From JAJPXC01 sp964628905 (GTDB lineage: Bacteria; Bacteroidota; Bacteroidia; Bacteroidales; Muribaculaceae), in contig CAZVNS010000003.1 of NCBI GenBank assembly GCA_964628905.1, forward strand, positions 41,339-105,338: a DNA stretch of 64,000 bases. The letters are read 5' to 3'. Below are positions 25,479 to 34,484 of the stretch, piece by piece; position 1 is the first letter of the stretch; every line of letters begins with the position of its first letter. Position numbers and translations under genes: made by a program. The notes under the pieces are model-generated. The model was not told where the DNA came from. It saw nothing but the letters and a program-made list of their open reading frames with translations, and made no database searches.

Positions 25479-27086
25479 ATGAGCAAAATCGATTTAACAC
25501 AGTACGGTATCACCGGCACCCCCGAGATCATCCACAACCCCTCATGGGATGAGCTCTTCATTGACGAATTAAAGCCCGGCCTCGAAGGCTATGAGAAAGG
25601 CCAACTCACAGAGCTCGGCGCAGTTAACGTGATGACCGGCGTGTACACCGGCCGTTCCCCCAAGGATAAATTCTTCGTGATGGACGACACCTCGAAGGGC
25701 ACCATCTGGTGGACATCTGACGAATATAAGAACGACAACAAGCCTATCACCCCCAAAACCTGGGACGCCCTGAAGGAAATCGCCGACAAGGAGCTCTCCA
25801 ACAAGCCCCTCTACGTGGTCGACGCATTCTGCGGCACCAACAAGGACACCCGCCTTGCAGTGCGCTTCATCGTTGAGGTGGCATGGCAGGCCCACTTCGT
25901 GACCAACATGTTCATCCGCCCCACCAAGGAGGAGCTCGATAACTTCACCCCCGACTTCGTAGTGCTCAACGCCTCAAAGGCTAAGGTTGAGAACTGGAAG
26001 GAGCTCGGCATCAACTCTGAGACCTGCGTGGCCTTCAACCTCACCGAGCGCATGCAGATCATCATCAACACCTGGTATGGCGGCGAGATGAAGAAGGGCA
26101 TGTTCTCGATTATGAACTACTACCTCCCCCTCAAGGGCATGGCCTCAATGCACTGCTCAGCCAACACCGACAAGAACGGCGAAAACACCGCCATCTTCTT
26201 CGGCCTCTCAGGCACAGGCAAAACCACCCTGTCGACCGACCCCAAACGTCTGCTCATCGGCGACGACGAGCACGGCTGGGACGACAACGGCGTGTTTAAC
26301 TTCGAGGGCGGCTGCTATGCCAAGGTGATCAACCTCGACAAAGAGTCAGAACCCGACATCTACAACGCCATCACCCGCGACGCCCTGCTGGAGAACGTCA
26401 CCGTCGACAAGGACTGCAAGATCGACTTCACCGACAAGTCAGTCACCGAGAACACCCGCGTATCTTACCCCATCGACCACATCAAGAACATCGTTAAGCC
26501 CTCAGCCGGCCCCGCCGCCAAGAACGTGATCTTCCTGTCGGCCGACGCATTCGGCGTGCTGCCCCCCGTTTCGATCCTGACCCCCGAGCAGACCAAGTAC
26601 TACTTCCTGTCAGGCTTCACCTCGAAGCTCGCCGGCACCGAGCGCGGCATCACCGAGCCCACCCCCACCTTCTCAGCATGCTTCGGCGCAGCCTTCCTGT
26701 CGCTGCACCCCACCAAATATGCTGAAGAGCTCGTAAAGAAGATGGACAAGAGCGGCGCCAAGGCTTACCTGGTCAACACCGGCTGGAACGGTACAGGCAA
26801 GCGTATCTCAATCCGCGACACCCGCGGCATCATCGACGCCATCCTCGACGGCTCAATCCTCACCGCTCCCACCAAGCAGATACCTATCTTCGACTTCACC
26901 GTGCCCACCGAGCTCCCCGGCGTAGATCCCAAGATCCTCGATCCCCGCGACACATACGCTGATCCCGCAGAGTGGGCCAAGAAGGCCGAGAAACTCGCCG
27001 AGATGTTCATCAACAACTTCACCAAGTTTGAGCACAACGCAGCCGGCAAGGCCCTCGTAACCGCCGGTCCTCACCTCGACAAGTAA
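25479..27086 (+). CDS. pckA: Phosphoenolpyruvate carboxykinase (ATP)
   Basis: A 535-residue protein of normal family length. It shows the kinase-type P-loop GLSGTGKTTLS (about 244-254), metal-binding GDDEHGWDDNGVFNFEGGCY, the PEPCK signature region with FLSADAFGVLPPVS, and SGFTSKLAGTERG. It interconverts oxaloacetate plus ATP and PEP plus CO2. In gut Bacteroidales it runs mainly toward oxaloacetate during succinate/propionate fermentation, making ATP. It stands alone, with its own promoter, possible operators and a strong terminator, fitting a highly expressed, regulated central-metabolism gene. Confidence 0.97.
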   Translation: MSKIDLTQYGITGTPEIIHNPSWDELFIDELKPGLEGYEKGQLTELGAVNVMTGVYTGRSPKDKFFVMDDTSKGTIWWTSDEYKNDNKPITPKTWDALKEIADKELSNKPLYVVDAFCGTNKDTRLAVRFIVEVAWQAHFVTNMFIRPTKEELDNFTPDFVVLNASKAKVENWKELGINSETCVAFNLTERMQIIINTWYGGEMKKGMFSIMNYYLPLKGMASMHCSANTDKNGENTAIFFGLSGTGKTTLSTDPKRLLIGDDEHGWDDNGVFNFEGGCYAKVINLDKESEPDIYNAITRDALLENVTVDKDCKIDFTDKSVTENTRVSYPIDHIKNIVKPSAGPAAKNVIFLSADAFGVLPPVSILTPEQTKYYFLSGFTSKLAGTERGITEPTPTFSACFGAAFLSLHPTKYAEELVKKMDKSGAKAYLVNTGWNGTGKRISIRDTRGIIDAILDGSILTAPTKQIPIFDFTVPTELPGVDPKILDPRDTYADPAEWAKKAEKLAEMFINNFTKFEHNAAGKALVTAGPHLDK

Positions 27087-27108
27087 TTCCACAAACCCCA
27101 CTAATACA

Positions 27109-27140
27109 GCGAAGGCTGCGCCGGTGGGCGCAGCCTTCGC
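27109..27140 (+). terminator. Terminator of pckA
   Basis: Perfect 14-bp stem GCGAAGGCTGCGCC / GGCGCAGCCTTCGC with tetraloop GGTG, 22 bp after the pckA stop. No clear U-tract. Confidence 0.75.
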
Positions 27141-27346
27141 TCGTCATATCGATACCTATCAAAAGGCGTTGTCAATCTTGAGCACCGTGCCATTTGAGGT
27201 CTGAAGGTCAGTGTTGCCTGCATAAATCACCGTACGTCGGTCAACCGGCGTTCCGGAGATATCACGACGCAGTCGCCGTTCGGCGCAGACATGGGGTGAT
27301 TTATGTAATTATGCTTTTTTTAGTATACGTTAACAATATTTTGCGT

Positions 27347-27354
27347 TACTTTTG
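27347..27354 (+). promoter_or_regulatory. Promoter -7 box of the GH10-like gene
   Basis: TACTTTTG, 42 bases before ATG at 27397. The -33 region (27323-27326, GTAT) is weak. Confidence 0.4.
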
Positions 27355-27396
27355 CAGTCGGTAAAATGCAACCCAACAAATAAACCATAAAACACG

Positions 27397-29940
27397 ATGC
27401 ATTTCAAGAAATTTTTGCTCTGCCTGATGGGCGCCCTCGCGGCTCTACCCATGCTGGCAATCAACGGCGACGCTCCCCAAAAGCGCGAAATGCGCTCGGC
27501 ATGGGTCGCCACTGTGTGGCGCATTGACTGGCCGCCGAACGTTGTGTCGTCGACCGGCAATACATCGCAAATACAGCGCCAGCAGGACGCCATGACCAAG
27601 ATGCTCGACTCCCTGCAGGTCAACAACTTCAACGCTATCAACCTGCAGGTGCGCTCGCGCTGCGACGCTTTCTATAAGTCGAGCTACGAGCCTTGGTCGT
27701 CGGACCTGGTGGAGACGCGCGGCATGGATCCCGGCTGGGATCCCCTGGAGTGGGTTGTGGCCGAGTGCCATAAGCGCGGCATGGAGTGCCACGCCTGGAT
27801 CAACCCTTACCGCTTTGAGTCGGTGTCAGGCGCATGGACCGGCCAGCCCGGCGACTACCGCAAGGACCACCCCGACTGGGTGATGGACGTCGGCACCGCC
27901 GCCATCCTCAACCCCGGCCTCCCCGAGGTGCGCCAGCGCATCTGCGACATCATCCGCGAGATCGTGGCCAACTATGACGTCGACGGTCTGCTCTTCGACG
28001 ATTATTTCTACCTCTCCGGCACCACCACCGACCACGACGGCGACCTCTACAACGCCTATAAGGCCGCGGGTGGCACCTTGTCAATCGGCGACTGGCGCCG
28101 CGAGAACGTCAACCAGATGGTGGCCGACGTATATCGCACCATCAAGGAGACCAAGCCTTGGGTACGCTTCGGCGTCTCGCCCGCCGGCGTGGCCGCCACA
28201 AGCAGCTCCGTGGCCTCGCAGTACGGTCTGCTCCCCTGTCCCGCCGGCAGCGACTGGCAGTACAACGACATCTACTCCGACCCCCTGGCGTGGCTGTCGC
28301 GCAACACCCTCGACTACCTCTCGCCCCAGGTCTACTGGCGCATAGGCGCATGGGCCGACTATGGCAAGATCACCCCCTGGTGGTATGAGGCTTCGAAGAA
28401 ATTCGGCCGCCACGTCTACATCAGCCAAGGCAACTCCGACATGTCGGGCGGCACCTCTGAGTGGGATCAGATGGTAGAGGAGATACGCCTCAACCGCTCC
28501 AGCGAAGCCGACAACCCCGGCACCATCTGGTACTCGGTGAAGAACGTCTATGTATCCAACGGGGGCAATTTTGGTCACTATCTGCTCAACCGCGTGTTCA
28601 ACACCCCGGCCCTGATCCCCGCCATGACCTGGCTCTCAGCCCCCAAGCAGGGTATGGTCAACAACCTACAGCGCGACGGCAACAAGCTCACATGGGACGG
28701 TGTCGACAACGTGCGCTACACCATCTACGCCTACCCCTCGGCCTATCCCGTCGAAAACTTTGACGCATCGGCCGACTACCTGATGGGCACCAGCTACACC
28801 AACTCCTTCACCATCCCCGACAAGTGGATGGGCTCGTACAACTACGGCGTGTGCATCCTCGACCGCTATGGCAACGAGTACACCGCGGCCTTCGCCGGCC
28901 GTGCCGCCGTCGACCTCGAGGCCCCCGCGCTCACCGCCCCTGCCGACAAGGCAACCGTCGAATACCCCTTCGAGTTCACATGGCAGAGCGTCGACAAGGC
29001 ATCGCACTATGTGGTTGAGGTGGCCCGCGACGCCGCCTTCACCCAGATGGTGGGCGCCAAGATGGTCAACACCACCAGCTGCTCATCGACCGCTATCGCC
29101 GGCCTCGAAGTGAACCAGACCTACTACTGGCGCGTGGTCGCCCAGGGAGTGTCGGCCAACGACGGCGTATCGCCGGCCCGCTCGTTCACCATGACCCGCA
29201 TGGAGATTACCTCGCCCGTGATGAGCCAGACCGACGTGCCCCTGTCAGTAGTGATCCAATGGAGCATCAAGGACCGCGACGTCAACGTAGTGATAGCCCG
29301 CGACAGCGAGTTTAAGGACGTGGTGCTCGACGCCCAGGCCAATGGCGGCACCTACCGCGTGCCCAAATACACCCTCTCGGGCTACACCACCTACTACTTG
29401 CGCTTAGGCTATGAGCTTGGCGGCATCACAACCGCCACCGATGACGTGGCCTTCACCACCGCCGAGGTCATCCCCTCGACACAGCCCACCATCGCATATC
29501 CCGCCGACGGTGGCGTGTTCTATGAGGAGGACTTCATCCAAGTGACCCCCACCGAGGGCCTCTCGCAGATCACGATCCAGCTCGACAACAAGGAGGCCGT
29601 GGGTGCCCGCTACGTGCAGGAAACCGCCGACATCCCCACCTGGCACTCGCGCAACCAAGCCGGCTCGATGGGCAAGACCCTTGAGAAGGGCCAGACCTAC
29701 TGGATGCGAGTCCGCGGCACTTACATCACCGCCTCCGGCAAGGAGAACACTGAGTGGTCGCCCGTGATCTCGGCTCGCTACGAGGGCAACAGCGGCGGCA
29801 TCGACGAGATTGGCATCGACTCACTCCCGGCCGACGCCACCTACTACAACCTCCAAGGTATGCCTGTGGCCGCACCCCGGGCCGGTCAGGTCTACATAGT
29901 GCGCACCGCCACATCAGCCACCAAGGTACTTGTGCGATAA
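27397..29940 (+). CDS. Secreted family-10-like glycosyl hydrolase (GHL10/YngK type) with Fn3-like modules and sorting-like tail
   Basis: The 847-residue protein has a signal peptide (about 1-21). The GHL10/DUF187 catalytic domain (about 28-420) shows MRSAWVATVWRIDWP at the start, NAINLQVRSRCDAFYKS, ECHAWINPYR, and DVDGLLFDDYFYL with the acidic pair. Two or three Fn3-like beta modules follow (about 430-800; e.g. TYYWRVVAQGVS). The end YYNLQGMPVAAPRAG, then VYIV, matches the amylase tail, a type-IX-like sorting signal. Family members are outer-envelope glycan hydrolases; some act on peptidoglycan-like substrates, but specificity is unknown here. It has its own terminator at 29963. Confidence 0.88.
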   Translation: MHFKKFLLCLMGALAALPMLAINGDAPQKREMRSAWVATVWRIDWPPNVVSSTGNTSQIQRQQDAMTKMLDSLQVNNFNAINLQVRSRCDAFYKSSYEPWSSDLVETRGMDPGWDPLEWVVAECHKRGMECHAWINPYRFESVSGAWTGQPGDYRKDHPDWVMDVGTAAILNPGLPEVRQRICDIIREIVANYDVDGLLFDDYFYLSGTTTDHDGDLYNAYKAAGGTLSIGDWRRENVNQMVADVYRTIKETKPWVRFGVSPAGVAATSSSVASQYGLLPCPAGSDWQYNDIYSDPLAWLSRNTLDYLSPQVYWRIGAWADYGKITPWWYEASKKFGRHVYISQGNSDMSGGTSEWDQMVEEIRLNRSSEADNPGTIWYSVKNVYVSNGGNFGHYLLNRVFNTPALIPAMTWLSAPKQGMVNNLQRDGNKLTWDGVDNVRYTIYAYPSAYPVENFDASADYLMGTSYTNSFTIPDKWMGSYNYGVCILDRYGNEYTAAFAGRAAVDLEAPALTAPADKATVEYPFEFTWQSVDKASHYVVEVARDAAFTQMVGAKMVNTTSCSSTAIAGLEVNQTYYWRVVAQGVSANDGVSPARSFTMTRMEITSPVMSQTDVPLSVVIQWSIKDRDVNVVIARDSEFKDVVLDAQANGGTYRVPKYTLSGYTTYYLRLGYELGGITTATDDVAFTTAEVIPSTQPTIAYPADGGVFYEEDFIQVTPTEGLSQITIQLDNKEAVGARYVQETADIPTWHSRNQAGSMGKTLEKGQTYWMRVRGTYITASGKENTEWSPVISARYEGNSGGIDEIGIDSLPADATYYNLQGMPVAAPRAGQVYIVRTATSATKVLVR

Positions 29941-29962
29941 TACACACTACCACATACCAGTC

Positions 29963-30005
29963 AATCGCCCACACCCCCAACCGGTGCGGGCGATTACTTT
30001 TTTTG
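29963..30005 (+). terminator. Terminator after the GH10-like gene
   Basis: Stem AATCGCCC / GGGCGATT enclosing a smaller ACC/GGT pair, followed by TTACTTTTTTT. Confidence 0.85.
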
Positions 30006-30017
30006 AGGGATTTTCAC

Positions 30018-30025
30018 TAACTTCG
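30018..30025 (+). promoter_or_regulatory. Possible -7 box of trmD
   Basis: TAACTTCG ends only 4 bases before the trmD ATG, which would give a leaderless or nearly leaderless mRNA. The -33 box is poor. Confidence 0.3.
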
Positions 30026-30029
30026 CGCC

Positions 30030-30704
30030 ATGCGAATCGACATACTCACCGTACTCCCCGAAATGCTTGAGTCGCCACTCAACTGCTCCATACTCAAGCG
30101 CGCCCAGGACAAAGGTCTGGCCGAAATCCACGTGCACAACCTCCGCGACTGGACCACCAACCGCTACCGCAAAGTCGACGACTACCCCTTCGGCGGCGAG
30201 GCAGGCATGGTGATGCAAATCGAGCCTGTGGACCGCGCCATCACCGAGCTGCGCTCACAGCGCCACTACGACGAAGTGATCTTCACCGCCCCCGACGGCG
30301 AGGTGCTCAACCAGCGCATGGCCAACGAGATGTCGATGCTCGACAACATCATCATACTCTGCGGCCACTACAAGGGGGTCGACCACCGCATACGCGAACA
30401 CCTGATCACCCGCGAGATCTCAATCGGCGACTACGTGCTCACCGGAGGCGAGCTCCCAGCCGTGATCATCACCGACGCCATAGTGCGCCTGCTCCCCGGA
30501 GCAATCGGCGACGAGCAGTCGGCCCTGACCGACTCCTTCCAGGACAACCTGCTCGCACCCCCAATCTACACCCGTCCCGCGAGCTACCGCGGCTGGGACG
30601 TGCCCGAGATACTCCTCTCCGGCCACCAAGCCAAGATCGACGCCTGGCGCCACGAGCAGAGCCTTGAGCGCACCCGCCGCCTCCGCCCCGACCTCCTCAA
30701 ATGA
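30030..30704 (+). CDS. trmD: tRNA (guanine37-N1)-methyltransferase
   Basis: A 224-residue SPOUT methyltransferase with family motifs MRIDILTVLPEMLESPL, DDYPFGGEAGMVMQIEPV, ILCGHYKGVDHRI, ISIGDYVLTGGELPAVIITD (trefoil-knot SAM site) and YTRPASYRGWDVPEILLSGH. It methylates G37 of tRNAs reading CNN codons and prevents +1 frameshifts; it is normally essential. It stands alone here rather than in the rimM-rplS operon of Proteobacteria. The start is fixed by conservation of the first residues. Confidence 0.97.
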   Translation: MRIDILTVLPEMLESPLNCSILKRAQDKGLAEIHVHNLRDWTTNRYRKVDDYPFGGEAGMVMQIEPVDRAITELRSQRHYDEVIFTAPDGEVLNQRMANEMSMLDNIIILCGHYKGVDHRIREHLITREISIGDYVLTGGELPAVIITDAIVRLLPGAIGDEQSALTDSFQDNLLAPPIYTRPASYRGWDVPEILLSGHQAKIDAWRHEQSLERTRRLRPDLLK

Positions 30705-31170
30705 TGCCCCCGAGCACCGAATGCAGGCCTCCGCAAGCCACCCCGTACCTCGCTGGCATGAGGTTAAATAGACGGTCGGCCTGCGGGTTATGCTTATGCC
30801 TCTGATTATATATAGCCAACTTTTTAGAGGCGCAGGCGGCTCGGTTTTTTTGGGGAAAAAGGAGGTGTTGCGGCAATCCCCACGCTCTCGTCTCCGACGC
30901 GCAGCGTGAGGTTAACCAAAGTTAATGCCCTCCGGGCATTGCTACCGCACAGTCAACTTGGCAACCTGGAAAGTATCAAGGCTCAAGATTTGTCAGTTGG
31001 AGGGGTTTTGGGCGAAAAAGATTTGTCAGTTTGTGATAAATAATGCTTTACTATATTGCGTAACAGATATTTCAGTCCGAGGGATAAGGGGATGAAGGGG
31101 GGTATGATTAATTTGCCTTTTATTTGCTGCCGCTTATGTGGTAGTACGCCATTTATCTGGCCGAGCAGGT
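30705..31170. other. Repeat-rich spacer between convergent trmD and radical-SAM genes
   Basis: This 466-bp region has no credible ORF. It contains several hairpin-forming stretches (such as ACCTC...GAGGT near 30750-30770), structured repeat copy 2 (30876-30940), and two copies of AAGATTTGTCAGTT (30985-30998 and 31018-31031). Confidence 0.7.
30876..30940 (+). repeat. Structured intergenic repeat, copy 2
   Basis: Aligns with 21242-21305. Outer stem ACGCT/AGCGT, inner hairpin CGTC-TCC-GACG, second hairpin AATGCCC-TCC-GGGCATT. Differences from copy 1 preserve pairing. Confidence 0.7.
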
Positions 31171-32067
31171 TTAGGGGTTGGTGGTGAGGCGACGGTGGAG
31201 GAGGTGGGTGAACTGGTAGTTTTTCAGGCCCCAGCGGGGGGAGATGACCATGGCGGGGGGCGCTGAGGCCAGGAAGCGGTCAAGGGCGACGCGGCGTGGC
31301 ACGCGGCGGACTATCTCGGCACACAGGTCGAGGTAATCGTCGAGGGTGAACTGCGGCACTGTCTCACGCCCGGCGGCGATGTCGGCGGCGAGCCGGGAGC
31401 CGCGGAGCACTTGCAGCTGGTGCATCTTTAGGGTGTCAATGGGGAGCGCGACTGCTCGGTCGACTGTGGCCAAGGTGTCGGCGAAGGTTTCACCGGGGAG
31501 TCCGGCTATCAGATGCAGTCCCACGGGTATTCCCTCAGCGGCGGTTCGGCTGACGGCGTCCTCGACGTCGGCCCATGTGTGGCAGCGGTTGACGCGCCTC
31601 AGGGTGTCGTCGCGAGATGTCTCGGCGCCGTATTCTATCATCACCCAGCGGCCGGAGTGGTGCCAATCACCTAAGAGCGAGAGCAATGGCTGAGGCATGC
31701 AGTCGGGGCGGGTGCCTATGACGATGCCGTCGACCTGTGGATGGCTCAGAGCCTCGTCGTAGAGCCTCGCGAGTTGCTCGATACCGGCATTGGTGTTGGT
31801 ATACGCCTGGAAGTAGGCTAAATAGCGCATTTGGGGGTATTTGCGCCCGAAGAATTGTATACCCTTGTCGATCTGCGCCGTTACGGAGTCGGTGGGGTCG
31901 CAGCAGCCGGGCACGAACGATGCGTTGACGCAGTAGCAACAGCCGCCATGGCCGATGGTTCCGTCGCGGTTGGGGCAGCTTAGGCTGGCGTTGATGGCCA
32001 ATTTTTGCATCTTGCCGGGGAAATGTTCGGCCAGGAAGTCGGAGTAATCCTTGTAGTGAGGGTTCAT
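31171..32067 (-). CDS. TIGR01212/YhcC-type radical SAM protein
   Basis: From ATG at 32067 the product has 298 residues. The N-terminal block KLAINASLSCPNRDGTIGHG then GCCYC gives the Cys set expected to bind the 4Fe-4S cluster in this family. Later come YFQAYTNTNA, GIVIGTRPDCMP, IEYGAETSRDDTLRRVNRCH, GLHLIAGLPGET and LKMHQLQVLRGS, all typical of YhcC-like proteins. The reaction of the family is unknown. The start was placed at 32067 because it overlaps the aroC stop by 4 bp (ATGA) and keeps the conserved length; a longer frame to 32154 lies wholly inside aroC. Last gene of the operon that starts with rsmH. Confidence 0.88.
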   Translation of the reverse strand: MNPHYKDYSDFLAEHFPGKMQKLAINASLSCPNRDGTIGHGGCCYCVNASFVPGCCDPTDSVTAQIDKGIQFFGRKYPQMRYLAYFQAYTNTNAGIEQLARLYDEALSHPQVDGIVIGTRPDCMPQPLLSLLGDWHHSGRWVMIEYGAETSRDDTLRRVNRCHTWADVEDAVSRTAAEGIPVGLHLIAGLPGETFADTLATVDRAVALPIDTLKMHQLQVLRGSRLAADIAAGRETVPQFTLDDYLDLCAEIVRRVPRRVALDRFLASAPPAMVISPRWGLKNYQFTHLLHRRLTTNP

Positions 32068-33128
32068 CGACGGGCTTTGTACTGGAGCAGCGCGTCGAGC
32101 ATCACACAGCAGGCCATAGCCTCGACCACGGGTACAGCGCGGGGTAGCACACAAGGGTCATGTCGGCCGGTCATGTGGAGCGTGGCCGCATTGCCGTCGA
32201 CATCGATGGTGTCGACCTCTTGCAGCAGTGTGGCCACGGGCTTGAAGGCCACGCGGAAGTAGATGTCTTGGCAACCGGTGCTGATGCCCCCTTGAATGCC
32301 TCCGGAGTGGTTGGAGGTGGTGGAGGGGCCGGGGCGGAAGTTGTCAATCATCTCCGAGCCCAGGTGAGAACACCCCTCGAAGCCCATGCCGTAGTCAAAT
32401 CCCTTGACAGCGTTGATTGAGAGCATAGCTGAGGCGAGCATGGCTTGTAGCTTGTCGTAGATTGGTTCACCTAACCCGGCGGGGGCACCCTTGATCACGC
32501 ATGTGGCGACACCACCGACGGTATCACCGTTGGCGCGGACGCGTTCGATCAGTTCAATCATGTGTTGGGCGGCCTCGGGATGGGGGCAGCGCACGGCATT
32601 GGAGTCGATCAGCGCGGGGTCGTAGCGCGTATAGTCGGGGTTGAGGCGCACGTTGCCTACCTGTGATGTGTAGGCATAAATCTGAATACCGCGGCATTCA
32701 AGCACTTGGCGGGCGAATGCGCCAGCCACTACGCACGATATGTTCTCGCGGGCTGATGAGCGGCCGCCACCTCGTGGGTCGCGGATGCCGTACTTCTGCT
32801 GGTAGGTGAAGTCGGCGTGCGATGGGCGGTAGAGTCGTGCCAGGGTGGAGTAGTCGCGCGAATGTTGGTCGGCGTTGTTGACCATGAAGCCAATGGGAGT
32901 GCCGGTGGTCATACCGTCGTAAAGGCCGGAGAGGATGATCAGGCGGTCGGCCTCGTTGCGCTGTGTGGTGATGGCTGACTGTCCGGGGCGTCGGCGGTCA
33001 AGCTCAGCCTGCACACGTTCGAGGTCAATGCGGCAACGCGGTGGTATGCCGTCAATTACTCCGCCGATTGCCGCGCCGTGCGACTCGCCAAACGATGTGA
33101 AAGAATATAGTTTGCCAAAGGTGTTCAT
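32064..33128 (-). CDS. aroC: Chorismate synthase
   Basis: A 354-residue protein starting MNTFGKLYSFTSFGESHG, followed by RRPGQSAITTQRNEAD, the signature region GIRDPRGGGRSSARE, and NHSGGIQGGIS near residue 270. It converts EPSP to chorismate, the last step of the shikimate pathway, using reduced FMN. It starts inside the ybaK stop (4-bp overlap) and ends inside the radical-SAM start. The frame extends upstream to 33416, but those codons are antisense-like, Arg-rich and inside ybaK, so they were rejected. Confidence 0.97.
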   Translation of the reverse strand: MNTFGKLYSFTSFGESHGAAIGGVIDGIPPRCRIDLERVQAELDRRRPGQSAITTQRNEADRLIILSGLYDGMTTGTPIGFMVNNADQHSRDYSTLARLYRPSHADFTYQQKYGIRDPRGGGRSSARENISCVVAGAFARQVLECRGIQIYAYTSQVGNVRLNPDYTRYDPALIDSNAVRCPHPEAAQHMIELIERVRANGDTVGGVATCVIKGAPAGLGEPIYDKLQAMLASAMLSINAVKGFDYGMGFEGCSHLGSEMIDNFRPGPSTTSNHSGGIQGGISTGCQDIYFRVAFKPVATLLQEVDTIDVDGNAATLHMTGRHDPCVLPRAVPVVEAMACCVMLDALLQYKARR

Positions 33129-33619
33129 GATATCAAGTCGGCGACCTGAGCGCCTACGTAGTTGATGAGCTGACGGGGGTCGATGTGAAGTTGGAGCCCG
33201 CGCTGTCCGGCGCTGACGTAGATACTGTCGAAGTCGAGGGCTGTGGAGTGGAAGTAGGTTGGATAGGGCTTTTTCATCCCTATCGGGGAGCAGCCGCCGC
33301 GGATGTAGCCGGTGAGGGGTAGCAGCTCCTTCATGGCGATCATCTCCACCTTCTTGTCGCCGGCGGCTTTGGCTGCCTTTTTGAGGTCGACGGTTGCGTC
33401 GCCGGGCACCACGCACACCATCAGGCCGTTGCGCTCGCCGCGGAGCACCAGCGTCTTAAACACACGCTTGATGTCCTCACCGAGCTGCTCGGCGATATGG
33501 GTGGCGGCGAGATCGCTCTCGTCGACTTCGTAGGTCACCAGCTCGTAGGGTATTTTGGCTTGGTCGAGCAGGCGTGCCACATTGGTCTTGATTGACCCTG
33601 CTGACTTATCCTTTTTCAT
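33125..33619 (-). CDS. ybaK: Cys-tRNA(Pro)/Cys-tRNA(Cys) deacylase, YbaK/EbsC type
   Basis: A 164-residue protein of the YbaK/ProX editing family. It has the N-terminal NVARLLDQAKIPYELVTYEV, then IAEQLGEDIKRVFKTLVLRG, the conserved catalytic-Lys region GDATVDLKKAAKAAGDKKVE, and GYIRGGCSPIGMKKPYPTYF. It removes cysteine mischarged on tRNA(Pro). The start overlaps the upstream lipoprotein stop by one base, and the stop overlaps aroC, so it is embedded in the division operon. Confidence 0.93.
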   Translation of the reverse strand: MKKDKSAGSIKTNVARLLDQAKIPYELVTYEVDESDLAATHIAEQLGEDIKRVFKTLVLRGERNGLMVCVVPGDATVDLKKAAKAAGDKKVEMIAMKELLPLTGYIRGGCSPIGMKKPYPTYFHSTALDFDSIYVSAGQRGLQLHIDPRQLINYVGAQVADLIS

Positions 33620-34482
33620 CAGCGGCTTGCAGATGCCTCTTCTGCCTTGAATTGGCGGTTGAAAACTTCGCTCAGCTTGTTGCGCGCCTCATTGAACTTT
33701 TCGACTGTAACGTCAGACTCATTGAAGGCCTCGTCGAAAGCGTCGCGGTAGGTAGCGATGTTGATCTTCAGCTTGTCGCCATTGGCTTGCATTATGTTGC
33801 CGAGGTCACCTGCTCCGGTGAGGAAACCGATTTCGTAGGCTTGCGACTTAGGCATGAGGTCGATGTAGCGCTTCACGCCTTTGAGGTAAACATCTCGATC
33901 GATTTTAGGCAGCCCGGTGGCGGCAGCGTCAATCAGCTCCACCTGGTAAGCTGCCTGCATGCCATAGCCTTGGCCCATCAGAGTCACATAACTGTTGGCC
34001 AAATCCTTAGCTTCCTGTGGAGTGGCTACCTCAAGGCGTTGGAGCATGTTATGATAGTCCTCACTTAGGCGCACAAGTTTCACGGTATCAACCTTCTCAA
34101 CATTAAATGCCTTGCTGAATTCGGTGTAGAAGCGGTTGTAGTCGAGGGGTGCGTACTCCGACCATGGAGTTGCGTCGTAGCCGGCAAGATACTGGGCAGT
34201 GTTGAGCACGCCCATAAAGTAGACACGCGATGTGGTGTCAGTAGAGATGCCCTCGTTGAAGCCTTCGGTAAACTGAGCCTTGTTGAAGGTAGCCTTTACT
34301 GAGTCAGGCACTTCCTTGAGTCGCTCCTGCCAACCAAGGTTCATGTCGAGGCCGCTGATACGACCCTGGAGATATGAGGTGGAGTCGAGGCCTTTGGCCT
34401 CTTTCTCCTTGTCGGCGGTGCTGTCGACACACGACCACATCAATGGGATAATGGCGAGCACAATAAATAGTGTCTTTTTCAT
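33619..34482 (-). CDS. Lipoprotein with two FKBP_N-like domains and no isomerase domain
   Basis: This 287-residue lipoprotein (lipobox MWSC, Cys18) has no known enzyme motif. Its first half resembles the N-terminal dimerisation domain of the FKBP at 61743-62687: shared pattern F-x-K-x-x-F-x-x-G, TDTTS, Y-x-x-G, FS-x-x-F, and a ML-x-R helix. The second half repeats the pattern (YLKGVKRYIDL, AYEIGFLTGA, YRDAFDEAFNES). FKBP-type PPIase strands, such as the VHYTGKLIDGTVFDSS seen in the other proteins here, are absent. It may be a periplasmic chaperone-like or scaffold protein. It starts 2 bp after ftsZ and overlaps ybaK by 1 bp, so it is made with the division proteins. The homology call rests on eye alignment. 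Confidence 0.7.
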   Translation of the reverse strand: MKKTLFIVLAIIPLMWSCVDSTADKEKEAKGLDSTSYLQGRISGLDMNLGWQERLKEVPDSVKATFNKAQFTEGFNEGISTDTTSRVYFMGVLNTAQYLAGYDATPWSEYAPLDYNRFYTEFSKAFNVEKVDTVKLVRLSEDYHNMLQRLEVATPQEAKDLANSYVTLMGQGYGMQAAYQVELIDAAATGLPKIDRDVYLKGVKRYIDLMPKSQAYEIGFLTGAGDLGNIMQANGDKLKINIATYRDAFDEAFNESDVTVEKFNEARNKLSEVFNRQFKAEEASASR

Positions 34483-34484
34483 TT

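Larger units (their letters stand above)
27087..27396. other. Intergenic region between pckA and the GH10-like gene
   Basis: This 310-bp gap holds the pckA terminator, a possible coding remnant on the minus strand ending at 27159, and a promoter -7 box at 27347-27354 for the next gene. Confidence 0.6.

Noticed and set aside
32068..32154. Longer start for the radical SAM gene
   Set aside because: The extra 29 codons lie inside aroC; ATG at 32067 overlaps the aroC stop as in neighbouring gene pairs.
33129..33416. N-terminal extension of AroC
   Set aside because: The frame is open but Arg-rich, lies entirely inside ybaK, and lacks conservation; aroC starts at 33128.
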